This document shows positions 1-5,903 of a stretch of DNA of 13,373 nucleotides, piece by piece. The DNA comes from Deltaproteobacteria bacterium (GTDB lineage Bacteria > Desulfobacterota > Syntrophia > Syntrophales > UBA5619). Each line of letters starts with the position of its first letter. Position 1 is the stretch's first letter. A program made the position numbers and the translations under genes. The notes under the pieces are model-generated. The model had not been told where the DNA came from. It did not search any database and worked only from the letters and a program-made list of their open reading frames with translations. The stretch spans positions 1 through 13,373 of the forward strand of contig JAPLJY010000316.1 of assembly GCA_026388345.1 (NCBI GenBank), given 5' to 3'.

Positions 1-319
1 CCGGATCGACGACGAGATTCTCGATCCCGTACTGGCGGATCTTCCCGGCGACGACGCGGAGAACCTCGGAGGTGGCCAGCATCCCGGTCTTCGCCGCATC
101 GATCCCGATGTCGGTCGCAACCGCGTCGAACTGGGCGGCCACGAACGCCGGCGGAACGTCATGGATGCCGTGGACCCCGAGGGTGTTCTGGGCGGTCAGC
201 GCCGTAATGACGCTCATCCCGAAACCCCCAAGGACGGTGATCGTCTTCAGATCCGCCTGGATTCCCGCCCCGCCGCCGGAATCGGAACCGGCAATCGTCA
301 ATATCCGGACCGGTTTCAT
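1..319 (-). CDS. thiD: Hydroxymethylpyrimidine/phosphomethylpyrimidine kinase, N-terminal part (cut by window edge)
   Basis: ThiD phosphorylates 4-amino-5-hydroxymethyl-2-methylpyrimidine (HMP) and then HMP-phosphate to HMP-PP, the pyrimidine half of thiamine, in the cytoplasm. Only the first 106 codons are present; the gene runs off base 1. The protein opens [20 protein letters not shown], the classic ribokinase-fold start of ThiD, with the [13 protein letters not shown] substrate loop at residues 11-23. Further ThiD signatures follow: [10 protein letters not shown] at 37-46, the KTGML segment at about 81-85, and VVDP at the truncation point, where the family continues into its PVM motif. 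The ATG overlaps the stop of thiN in an ATGA arrangement, so the two are probably translationally coupled and share the upstream TPP riboswitch. Whether the missing part is ThiD alone or a ThiD-ThiE type fusion cannot be seen. The family call is secure. Confidence 0.95.
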   Translation of the reverse strand, partial: MKPVRILTIAGSDSGGGAGIQADLKTITVLGGFGMSVITALTAQNTLGVHGIHDVPPAFVAAQFDAVATDIGIDAAKTGMLATSEVLRVVAGKIRQYGIENLVVDP

Positions 320-993
320 CCCTTCACCTCCCCCGGGAAAACCCCCGGCCGGAAATACCTCACCGCAAGGAGGCGCCCCGAATCCACCTCGACAATCCCC
401 TGTTCCGCCATCAGACGGTTGCTGACGCCGTAGGGCCGGCCGATCTCCATGACGGCCTTCGTCAGCGGAAATTCAAATCCCGTCAATGTGACCCCGGCCG
501 CCGGTCCCGCAAAGGGGAAGAGGGAGACGGTCTGGCCGGCCTCCCCCGCGATCACCGTCCGGCGGTCGATCAGAAACACCTCGCACCATTCGTCGATCAA
601 TTTGACTTCGATCCCCTCCTGCTTCCCCTGGACGAGAAGCGCGATGTTCGCCAGGGCATGGTCCACGCGGTGGCCGAGGGCGCCCCAGATCCAGACCTCC
701 GCCGGTTCCATCCGGAAGGCCTCCCGGAGCGCCAGCTCCGTATCCGTTTCATCCTTCCGCCGCGAATGGCGGATGATCCGGCTGCCTTTCGCCTCATAAT
801 ACGCCTGGCTTGCGGAATCCAGGGAATCCATGTCGCCGACGATGAGACCGGGGATGATCCCCGCGGCTTCGAGATGACGGGCCCCGCCATCGGCGCAGAT
901 CACCGCCGTGGGCGCCGCCTTCGCCGCCTGCTCCCGGAGGAAGGCCGGATCGCCAAGGTCTCCGCCGGAAACGACAAAAACCACTTTTTTCAT
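316..993 (-). CDS. thiN: Thiamine pyrophosphokinase (thiamine diphosphokinase)
   Basis: This cytoplasmic enzyme transfers pyrophosphate from ATP to thiamine to give thiamine pyrophosphate. At 225 aa it has normal ThiN length. Visible family motifs are ADGGARH at 34-40, the acidic GDMDS at 53-57, the [10 protein letters not shown] block at 80-89, GALGHRVDH at 104-112, SLFP at 157-160 and SNR at 191-193. These form the two-domain TPK: an N-terminal nucleotide-binding alpha/beta domain and a C-terminal beta domain that binds thiamine. The ATG at 993 is preceded by GGAG with a 7-nt spacer, and no alternative start is needed. It is the first gene after the TPP riboswitch and terminator and overlaps thiD by 4 nt. 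Pairing TPK (salvage) with ThiD (pyrimidine branch) under one riboswitch fits thiamine homeostasis. I see no missing key residue. Confidence 0.95.
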   Translation of the reverse strand: MKKVVFVVSGGDLGDPAFLREQAAKAAPTAVICADGGARHLEAAGIIPGLIVGDMDSLDSASQAYYEAKGSRIIRHSRRKDETDTELALREAFRMEPAEVWIWGALGHRVDHALANIALLVQGKQEGIEVKLIDEWCEVFLIDRRTVIAGEAGQTVSLFPFAGPAAGVTLTGFEFPLTKAVMEIGRPYGVSNRLMAEQGIVEVDSGRLLAVRYFRPGVFPGEVKG

Positions 994-1040
994 AACACTT
1001 CTCCGATCAGACCCTTACCGAACAGAAATCGAGGTATGTG

Positions 1041-1077
1041 AAAAAATAAAAAGACCATACCCTGATGGGATATGGCC
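1041..1077 (-). terminator. Intrinsic terminator of the TPP riboswitch expression platform
   Basis: On the minus strand GGCCATATCC (1077 to 1068) pairs with GGGTATGGTC (1062 to 1053), giving a 10-bp stem with two wobbles and a 5-nt loop. It is followed at once by TTTTTATTTTTT (1052 to 1041). It lies between the TPP aptamer and the thiN start, so it would stop transcription before thiN-thiD. Its 5' arm GCCATATCCC (1076 to 1067) is nearly complementary to GGGAATGGC at the aptamer 3' end (1114 to 1106), with one bulged base. This gives a mutually exclusive antiterminator. Confidence 0.9.
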
Positions 1078-1103
1078 CTGAAAACAACGCATGGAAAATA
1101 CAG

Positions 1104-1180
1104 CCGCCATTCCCTACGCTGGCATTACCCAGGTCAGGTTCAAAGGGTATCTTCTCAGCCCAAAATTCGGCACCCCTTGC
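1104..1180 (-). ncRNA. TPP riboswitch aptamer (THI element)
   Basis: The minus strand carries the conserved THI-box signature in order: GGGGTGCC (1176 to 1169), GGCTGAGA (about 1160 to 1153), ATACCC, the TTTGAACCTGA segment, CTGGGTAATGCCAG (P5 stem CTGG/CCAG) and GCGTAGGGA (about 1119 to 1111). The P3 region is very short (GAATTTTG). The outer P1 helix is poorly paired as I read it, so the exact outer borders are uncertain. The element starts about 18 nt after the tatD stop and precedes the terminator and thiN-thiD. By family knowledge it binds thiamine pyrophosphate. The terminator and the competing antiterminator pairing indicate an OFF switch by premature termination. Confidence 0.95.
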
Positions 1181-1194
1181 TCTTACACGTCTTT

Positions 1195-1223
1195 TTCCTA
1201 CTCCAAACCCACTCCCAAATCAA
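1195..1223 (-). promoter_or_regulatory. Weak candidate promoter for the riboswitch transcript inside the tatD 3' end
   Basis: On the minus strand TTGATT (1223 to 1218) and TAGGAA (1200 to 1195) are 17 nt apart, and the second box overlaps the tatD stop codon. A start near 1188 would fall just ahead of the aptamer. The -35 matches 4 of 6 consensus bases and the -10 only 3 of 6, so this is suggestive. The alternative is that the riboswitch acts on read-through from tatD. Confidence 0.3.
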
Positions 1224-1998
1224 GCCGATTTTTCCGCCCGAGGCCGAAGAGACGGCGGGTGTTCTCCTCCGTCAACCGTTCCAGCTCCCCGGCCGCCATG
1301 CCCCGGATCTCCGCCAGGCAGCGGGCCGTCTCTACGACATAGGCCGGCTCGTTGCGCTTTCCCCGCCAGGGCTGCGGTGCGAGGTAGGGGGCGTCGGTCT
1401 CGATGAGAAGCCTCTCCGCGGGGATCTCCCGCGCTACCGCCCGGAGCCGATCCGCTTTCCGATAGGTCACGGGACCGGCCACGGAAAGATAGAATCCCAA
1501 CGCGATGCACTCCCGGGCCATCTCCGCATCCCCGGAAAAACAGTGGAGAACCCCCCGCGGACGTCCCTTCCCCTGTTGCAGAATCCGGAGGGTTTCCGCA
1601 TGGGCCTCCCGGTCGTGGATGATCACGGGCAGGTCCAGTTCGAGGGCGAGGTCGAGCTGTTCCGCGAATCGCCTAAGTTGAACCTCCCGCGGGGAGTGGT
1701 CGTAGAAGAAATCGAGGCCGATCTCCCCGATGGCGATCACCTTCTCCTGCCGCGCGAGAGTCCGGAGGGCGTCATAGGTCTTCGAGTCGATTCCCTTCAC
1801 CTCATGGGGATGGATGCCGACGGCCGCATAGACCTGCGGATGGAGACGGGCGAGCGCCACGGCCTTCTGACAGTCGGGAATCGTCGTCCCGACCGTGATG
1901 ATCGCCGTCAGGCCGGCCGCCGCCGCCCTTCCGAGGACCGCATCCCGGTCGCCATCGAACTCCTCCATCTCCAGGTGCGCATGACTGTCGATCGGCAT
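1198..1998 (-). CDS. tatD: TatD-family metal-dependent hydrolase (DNase)
   Basis: TatD proteins are cytoplasmic TIM-barrel hydrolases of the amidohydrolase superfamily. Characterised members are metal-dependent 3'-5' DNases or act on D-aminoacyl-tRNA-like substrates; the physiological substrate here is not evident. The 266-aa length is typical. The expected metal ligands are all present: H6 and H8 (DSHAHLE), E92 (IGEIGLDFFYD), H128 (VIIHDREAH), H152 (LHCFSG) and D202 (IETDAPYLAP). The full set suggests an active enzyme. The ATG at 1998 follows a purine-rich GGGAGAAGG about 4 nt upstream, and the gene begins 13 nt after the stop of the upstream nitronate monooxygenase homolog, so the two are probably co-transcribed. 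Its 3' end is followed almost immediately by the TPP riboswitch. No link between TatD and thiamine is implied beyond position. Confidence 0.95.
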   Translation of the reverse strand: MPIDSHAHLEMEEFDGDRDAVLGRAAAAGLTAIITVGTTIPDCQKAVALARLHPQVYAAVGIHPHEVKGIDSKTYDALRTLARQEKVIAIGEIGLDFFYDHSPREVQLRRFAEQLDLALELDLPVIIHDREAHAETLRILQQGKGRPRGVLHCFSGDAEMARECIALGFYLSVAGPVTYRKADRLRAVAREIPAERLLIETDAPYLAPQPWRGKRNEPAYVVETARCLAEIRGMAAGELERLTEENTRRLFGLGRKNRLDLGVGLE

Positions 1999-2011
1999 GG
2001 AACCTTCTCCC

Positions 2012-3049
2012 TCAACCCAACTGGCCCGCCAGACGCCGCTCTACTGCCCCGGCCTCCGCGACCATCCGGAAGATGAGCTCCGCCACCGCGGGTTCGTCGT
2101 GGATGAGACCCGTCGCCTGGCCCGCGGGGAGGACCCCCTCTACCGCGTCTCCCGCCTCCGTAGCGGCCAGCACCTGTCGAAAGGCATTGGCGAAATAGGC
2201 CAGTTGGCGGGCGGTCTTCCAACCGGAGGCGATGACCCCGACGCAAAGTTTCGCAAAGGGAAGATGCATCTGCCGGGCGATGAGCCGGGCATTGAAAAAG
2301 GCCGCGGGCAGGTTGAGCGGCCGTTTGATCGCCTTCCGCGCCGCCGGGGTGTCCAGGACCCGGCAGGGGATTCCGTCGAAACGGGGAGAGTAGAGGGTGT
2401 CCTGGATCCCCTTCGCGAGGGCCAAACTCTTGAAATTCTGATGCAGGGCGCTCTCCTTCGTGTTCATGAAACGGGTCCCCATGGCGATCCCCTCCGCCCC
2501 CAGCGCCAGGGCCGCCGCCAGACCTCGGCCGTCGGCGAATCCACCCGCCGCGATGACGGGGATATCGAGCATGTCCGCGAGCGAAGGGATGAGGACAAGC
2601 GAGGTCGCCGGCCCGCCGTGACCCGCCGCCTCGTGTCCCGTTGCGATGACCGCGTCGCATCCGTAATCCTGGGCTCTTCCGGCATGATAGGCGTTGGTTA
2701 CGGTCGCGATGACCCGGCCGCCGTAGACATGGGCCTCCCGGACGAGCCAGTCCCCCTTGCCGAGGGCGAAGTTGATCACTGGAACCCGCTCGGCGAGAAG
2801 GACCTCCGCGTTCTTTGTCGCGCCGGGAAGCATGAGGGAGGCGTTGGCCCCAAAGGGTCTGTCCGTCCGCCTCCGGATCTCCCGGATCGCCTCGCCGGTC
2901 TGCTCCGGGTCGAGCGGCCCCGTCGCCAGGATGCCGAGCCCCCCGGCATTCGACACCGCCGCCACCATGGCCGGGACACTGATCCAACTCATCCCGGACA
3001 GCAGGATGGGATAACGGATCCCGAAGAGTTCGGTGATGCGCGTTTTCAT
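2012..3049 (-). CDS. Nitronate monooxygenase / 2-nitropropane dioxygenase-family flavoprotein (paralog B)
   Basis: This is a 345-aa FMN-dependent TIM-barrel protein of the NMO/NPD family, which also includes FabK-type enoyl reductases. Family features are FGIRYPILLSGMSW at 9-22, the SNAGGLG phosphate-loop region at 33-39, GHEAAGHGG at 138-146 (the histidine-containing loop near the flavin), AAGGFADGRG at 167-176 and GAEGIAMGTRF at 184-194. An upstream ATG would add 10 residues. I chose the ATG at 3049 because GGGAG lies 7 nt before it and because paralog A (3323-4318) begins with the equivalent MFKTAITEMFG. It lies 13 nt upstream of tatD. True nitronate oxidation needs oxygen; in an anaerobe an enoyl-reductase-like or other flavin redox role is as likely. 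The substrate cannot be read from the sequence. Confidence 0.9.
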   Translation of the reverse strand: MKTRITELFGIRYPILLSGMSWISVPAMVAAVSNAGGLGILATGPLDPEQTGEAIREIRRRTDRPFGANASLMLPGATKNAEVLLAERVPVINFALGKGDWLVREAHVYGGRVIATVTNAYHAGRAQDYGCDAVIATGHEAAGHGGPATSLVLIPSLADMLDIPVIAAGGFADGRGLAAALALGAEGIAMGTRFMNTKESALHQNFKSLALAKGIQDTLYSPRFDGIPCRVLDTPAARKAIKRPLNLPAAFFNARLIARQMHLPFAKLCVGVIASGWKTARQLAYFANAFRQVLAATEAGDAVEGVLPAGQATGLIHDEPAVAELIFRMVAEAGAVERRLAGQLG

Positions 3050-3078
3050 GACTGTTCTCCCTTTTTCAATATCGAGCA

Positions 3079-3276
3079 AGACCTTTGTGTAACTTGGAAA
3101 TCTTAATCCCGGAAGCGCGCATTGGAAATTTTTCGGGGCCCCCTGACACCGCAGCGGAGTGCCCGCAAAGATGACTGTTTGAGCGCGAAGCGCGAGTTTC
3201 GTCTTTGCAGCGAAGCGAGGAGGCGCAGGGTCGAAAAATGTCCGGCGTGCGGAGGGATCACGATTTCCAAAGGTCT
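3079..3276. repeat. Large imperfect palindromic element (~198 bp) between the two NMO-family genes
   Basis: Matching arms can be traced from outside to the centre: AGACCTTT 3079-3086 with AAAGGTCT 3269-3276; TTGGAAATC 3094-3102 with GATTTCCAA 3262-3270; ATCCC 3106-3110 with GGGAT 3254-3258; ATTTTTCG 3128-3135 with CGAAAAAT 3232-3239; CCCTG 3141-3145 with CAGGG 3226-3230; GCAAAGATGA 3165-3174 with TCGTCTTTGC 3199-3208 (one wobble); and central GCGC-GAA-GCGC 3183-3193. The outer arms share a register only if a 9-nt insertion on the left is allowed. The inner part repeats a GCGAAGCG theme. It fills most of the 273-nt gap between the two genes. The form suggests an interspersed palindromic repeat or MITE-like element that folds into a long hairpin; no terminal target duplication was identified. 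Confidence 0.7.
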
Positions 3277-3322
3277 CCGAGCAACCCGGGAAGAATCCGG
3301 GGTGATATCCTGGCCGCCCTTT

Positions 3323-4318
3323 TCAGGCGGCATGGATCATCCGGCGGGCGCGCTCCAGGTGTTCCTCGGCCTCGGCCGCCATCCGCTCGATCAGCTCCCG
3401 GCAGGTCGGGATGTCCCGGATCAGACCTATGGACTGGCCGACCATCAGCGGGGCGTAATCCACCTCGCCCTTTTCCCAGGCCTCCTTGATCCGCGGGCCG
3501 GCCAGAAGCGGGATCAGCTCCGAGAGCCCCCCGCCCCGCGCCTCGATCGCGAGGACCTCCTCGATCACCCGGTTCTTGAGCGCGCGCCCCTGGAGACCGA
3601 TCGATTTCCCGAAGATCAGCGTCTCGTGTTCCTGCCTCCTCAAGAGTTCCTGCTTGATGTTTTCATGCACCTCGCACTCCTTCGTCGCCACGAAGCGGCT
3701 CGCCATCATGACCCCCTGTGCACCCAACACCAGTGCGGCCGCGAGCGACCTGCCGTCGGCGATCCCCCCCACGGTCACGACCGGAATCTTCACCGACTCG
3801 ACAATCCGCGGCGTCAGGACCATGGTCGTCACGTCGTCGTTCAGGGGATGTCCCCCCTCCTCGATGCCGGCCGCATAGATGCCGTCATAGCCCACCTTTT
3901 CGGCGTGAAGGGCGTGACGAACGGCGCCGACCTTGTGGAAAAGCTTCACCCCGGCCTTTTTCAGCAGGTCCACCGTTTCCTGTCCGCAGGCCTTGTCCGC
4001 GGGCGTCCCGGAGAACTCGATGCCGCTCACCCGCTCCTCGGCGCAGACACGGCAGTAGATTTTGTGGTGATCCGGGGTGATGCGAACGGAGGGTAGAAGC
4101 GTGATGTTCACCATGAAGGGTTTGTCCGTCAGCCTCCGCGTCTCGCGGATCGCCTCCCGGAAGGCCTCCTCGGTCTCATAGTTCCCCGCGGTGAGGTTGC
4201 CCATGCCGCCCGCGTTGGAGATCGCGGCGCAGAACCGTGGTTTGCAGAGCCACATCATCGCCCCGCAGATGATGGGATACCGAATTCCGAACATTTCCGT
4301 GATGGCCGTTTTGAACAT
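3323..4318 (-). CDS. Nitronate monooxygenase / 2-nitropropane dioxygenase-family flavoprotein (paralog A)
   Basis: This 331-aa protein of the same FMN-binding TIM-barrel family as 2012-3049 shares its N-terminal FGIRYPI motif but is clearly divergent. Motifs are SNAGGMG at 34-40, GIEEGGHPLNDD at 151-162, VGGIADGRSL at 183-192 and GAQGVMMASRF at 199-209. The histidine loop is EGGHPLNDD instead of the AAGHGG of paralog B, placing it in a different subfamily and suggesting a different substrate. The region at 75-95 is longer and holds HH and cysteines (YCRVC at 88-92) that B lacks. ATG 4318 has AGGAG 6 nt upstream. It is the first gene of the minus-strand run; no convincing promoter was found in front of it. 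Function beyond flavin-dependent oxidoreductase cannot be assigned. Confidence 0.9.
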   Translation of the reverse strand: MFKTAITEMFGIRYPIICGAMMWLCKPRFCAAISNAGGMGNLTAGNYETEEAFREAIRETRRLTDKPFMVNITLLPSVRITPDHHKIYCRVCAEERVSGIEFSGTPADKACGQETVDLLKKAGVKLFHKVGAVRHALHAEKVGYDGIYAAGIEEGGHPLNDDVTTMVLTPRIVESVKIPVVTVGGIADGRSLAAALVLGAQGVMMASRFVATKECEVHENIKQELLRRQEHETLIFGKSIGLQGRALKNRVIEEVLAIEARGGGLSELIPLLAGPRIKEAWEKGEVDYAPLMVGQSIGLIRDIPTCRELIERMAAEAEEHLERARRMIHAA

Positions 4319-4570
4319 AACCTTCTCCTTTCCTGGTCGTTGATATCGACAAAGCTTCCGGTCTTATTCACGGGTGTGGCATGGAACGTAAGGCAGATCC
4401 TTATAAAAACGGCGTCCTTCTAACACATTCAGACCCTCTTGGCAAGAACGCCGAGCAGGTCCCGGGAAATCCCGACCCCGCAGGCCGGCGGAACGGAGGC
4501 TGTCCTGAATCCGCGCCGACGCCAGGGAATCCTCCTTCGCCGGGACAATCCGCATCACACCGGAAACAGC
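4319..4570. other. Divergent intergenic spacer, no gene seen
   Basis: Short open frames here (for example plus strand 4381-4581) have no recognisable protein content and no proper ribosome site. There is a weak inverted repeat, GGCGTCCTT near 4412 with AAGAACGCC near 4446. A TATAAG-like box on the minus strand near 4400 could belong to the flavoprotein gene at 3323-4318, but it lacks a clear -35 partner. I see no tRNA or riboswitch. Confidence 0.5.
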
Positions 4571-4599
4571 TTGACATATAAAACCGATCTTCATATTAA
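4571..4599 (+). promoter_or_regulatory. Sigma-70-type promoter for the aldo/keto reductase gene
   Basis: A perfect -35 hexamer TTGACA (4571-4576) is followed after exactly 17 nt by TATTAA (4594-4599), which matches 4 of 6 -10 positions. Transcription would start near 4606 and leave a leader of about 127 nt. The leader holds two small stem-loops, CCTGC-GGC-GCAGG (near 4666) and TTCCCC-GGAC-GGGGAA (4689-4704), ahead of the ribosome site. Confidence 0.7.
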
Positions 4600-4717
4600 T
4601 TGACCCGACTGCAAAACATGTCCGGGCAGCGACGGAAGAACCGGCCACCGAATCAAGCCCGTATCCTGCGGCGCAGGTATGGTCCTGATTCCCCGGACGG
4701 GGAAGGATCTTTACGGC

Positions 4718-4724
4718 AAGGAGG
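4718..4724 (+). promoter_or_regulatory. Ribosome binding site fixing the aldo/keto reductase start
   Basis: A full AAGGAGG lies 8 nt before the ATG at 4733. It decides in favour of this start over the in-frame upstream ATG at 4679, whose extra 18 residues do not resemble the family N-terminus. Confidence 0.85.
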
Positions 4725-4732
4725 CAAGGAAG

Positions 4733-5695
4733 ATGAAGACGGCATACAAGCTGTTGGGAAACACGGGGGTGAAGGTGTCGCCGCTGTGCATGGGGACCAT
4801 GACGTTCGGCAACGAAGCCGACAAAGCCGCCTCGGCGGCCATCTTCAACCGCTGCCGTGAAGCGGGGATCAATTTTTTCGATTGCGCCAACGTCTATGCC
4901 GAAGGGGAATCGGAGCGGATCCTGGGAGGTCTGATCCAGGGTTGCCGCGATGAAGTCGTGATCACGACCAAGGTATTCGGCCGGATCGGCACGGACATCA
5001 ACGCGGGCGGCGCCTCTCGCCGCCATCTCATGGCCTCAGTCGAACAGAGCCTCCGCAGGCTCAAAACCGATCGTATCGACATTTATTTCCTGCACCACTT
5101 CGACGAGGAGACCGATATGGAAGATTCCCTGCGCACCGTGGACGACCTGGTAAAGCAGGGGAAGATCCTCTATCCGGCCGCAAGCAATTACGCGGCCTGG
5201 CAGATCATGAAGGCCCGGGCCATTTCCAGGCACGAAGGATGGAACACTTTCCGGTGCATCGAGCCCATGTACAATCTCGTCAAACGCCAGGCGGAGGTGG
5301 AGATCCTGCCGATGGCGGCGTCTGAAAATCTGGCCGTGATCCCCTACAACCCCCTGGCCGGAGGCCTGCTGACGGGGAAATATCTGCAGGACAAACCCCT
5401 TTCGGCAGGCAGACTCGTCGAAGACAGTCAATACCAGAAGCGATACGGCGATCCGCGGATCCAGGAGACGGTCCGGAAATTCGTCCAATTCGCGCAGGAG
5501 AACGGTTACCGTGCGGCCGCCCTGGCGGTGGCCTGGGTAAGCCATCATCCGGCGGTCACGGCCCCCATCATCGGCGCGCGCAACACCGAACAGTTGGAGG
5601 ATTCGCTCAAATCCCTGGAGATCGACATGACGCCCGAACTGTACCGGCAGATCAGCGAACTTTCCATTGCGCCGCCGCTGGCCACCGATCGGTGA
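4733..5695 (+). CDS. Aldo/keto reductase
   Basis: This 320-aa NAD(P)H-dependent TIM-barrel oxidoreductase would reduce aldehydes or ketones in the cytoplasm. The start MKTAYKLLGNTGVKVSPLCM is typical. The catalytic tetrad is visible as D50 and Y55 (FFDCANVYAEGESE), K80 (VITTKVFG) and H121 (IDIYFLHHFD). Further signatures are SLRRLKTDRIDIY at 106-118, PMYNLVKRQAE at 178-188 and the C-terminal cofactor segment PIIGARNTEQLED at 278-290, which contacts the 2'-phosphate or adenosine of NAD(P)H. The intact tetrad argues for an active enzyme of the YajO/Tas-like group. The start is set by the AAGGAGG 8 nt upstream. The gene stands alone on the plus strand between a divergent and a convergent neighbour, with its own promoter. 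The physiological substrate is unknown. Confidence 0.95.
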   Translation: MKTAYKLLGNTGVKVSPLCMGTMTFGNEADKAASAAIFNRCREAGINFFDCANVYAEGESERILGGLIQGCRDEVVITTKVFGRIGTDINAGGASRRHLMASVEQSLRRLKTDRIDIYFLHHFDEETDMEDSLRTVDDLVKQGKILYPAASNYAAWQIMKARAISRHEGWNTFRCIEPMYNLVKRQAEVEILPMAASENLAVIPYNPLAGGLLTGKYLQDKPLSAGRLVEDSQYQKRYGDPRIQETVRKFVQFAQENGYRAAALAVAWVSHHPAVTAPIIGARNTEQLEDSLKSLEIDMTPELYRQISELSIAPPLATDR

Positions 5696-5716
5696 AGATG
5701 AAAGGGGGCAATCATC

Positions 5717-5751
5717 CGAATTTTTCGCCACGCGTTTTCTTCAAAAATTCG
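5717..5751. repeat. Inverted repeat downstream of the aldo/keto reductase (possible bidirectional terminator)
   Basis: Perfect 9-bp arms CGAATTTTT (5717-5725) and AAAAATTCG (5743-5751) flank a 17-nt loop. The hairpin lies 21 nt past the stop in the convergent spacer. The stem is AT-rich with no T-run after it on the plus strand, so it is a poor classical terminator, but it could stabilise a 3' end. Confidence 0.4.
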
Positions 5752-5903
5752 TGTGCTTCACCTTGTGTTCTTATGTGTTGATTATGACGGTGTGGGAAGA
5801 CACAAATACCACGTTATCCCGGAAAGGGTCATAACTTTAACAAGAGGCGCCCGCAATACCTTCCAGAACGACACGGATCCTTCGCCGGTGCGATTTGAGG
5901 GTA
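5752..5903. other. Convergent intergenic spacer, no gene seen
   Basis: This stretch separates the aldo/keto reductase and the 751-aa membrane protein gene, which converge on it. A second inverted repeat, TTGTGTTCTT (5763-5772) with AAGACACAA (5797-5805), has one bulge. No canonical terminator with a T-run was found for either gene, and no plausible small ORF. Confidence 0.5.

Noticed and set aside
1072..2076. Long plus-strand open frame (334 codons) opposite tatD and the riboswitch
   Set aside because: It is a GC-rich shadow of tatD, which has all its metal ligands; the frame has no recognisable domain and is proline/arginine-rich.
1908..3106. Long frames on both strands (minus 1908-2987, plus 1997-3106) over the flavoprotein gene
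   Set aside because: They are out-of-frame readings of a clear FMN TIM-barrel gene, dominated by G, R and P with no family motifs.
3241..3322. Possible terminator (CCCGG-ATTCTTC-CCGGG on the minus strand) after the flavoprotein gene at 3323-4318
   Set aside because: Only a 5-bp stem and no T-run follows, so it is not a credible intrinsic terminator.
3103..3333. 76-codon minus-strand frame in the spacer between the flavoprotein genes
   Set aside because: It reads straight through the imperfect palindrome and overlaps the end of the flavoprotein gene; low-complexity R/S-rich content looks like translated repeat.
4381..4581. 66-codon plus-strand frame in the divergent spacer
   Set aside because: No ribosome site, no known motif, proline-rich composition; it ends in the promoter -35 region.
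4364..5026. 220-codon minus-strand frame over the divergent spacer and the start of the aldo/keto reductase
   Set aside because: Its larger part is antisense to a gene with an intact catalytic tetrad; no motif, and it covers the best promoter in the window.
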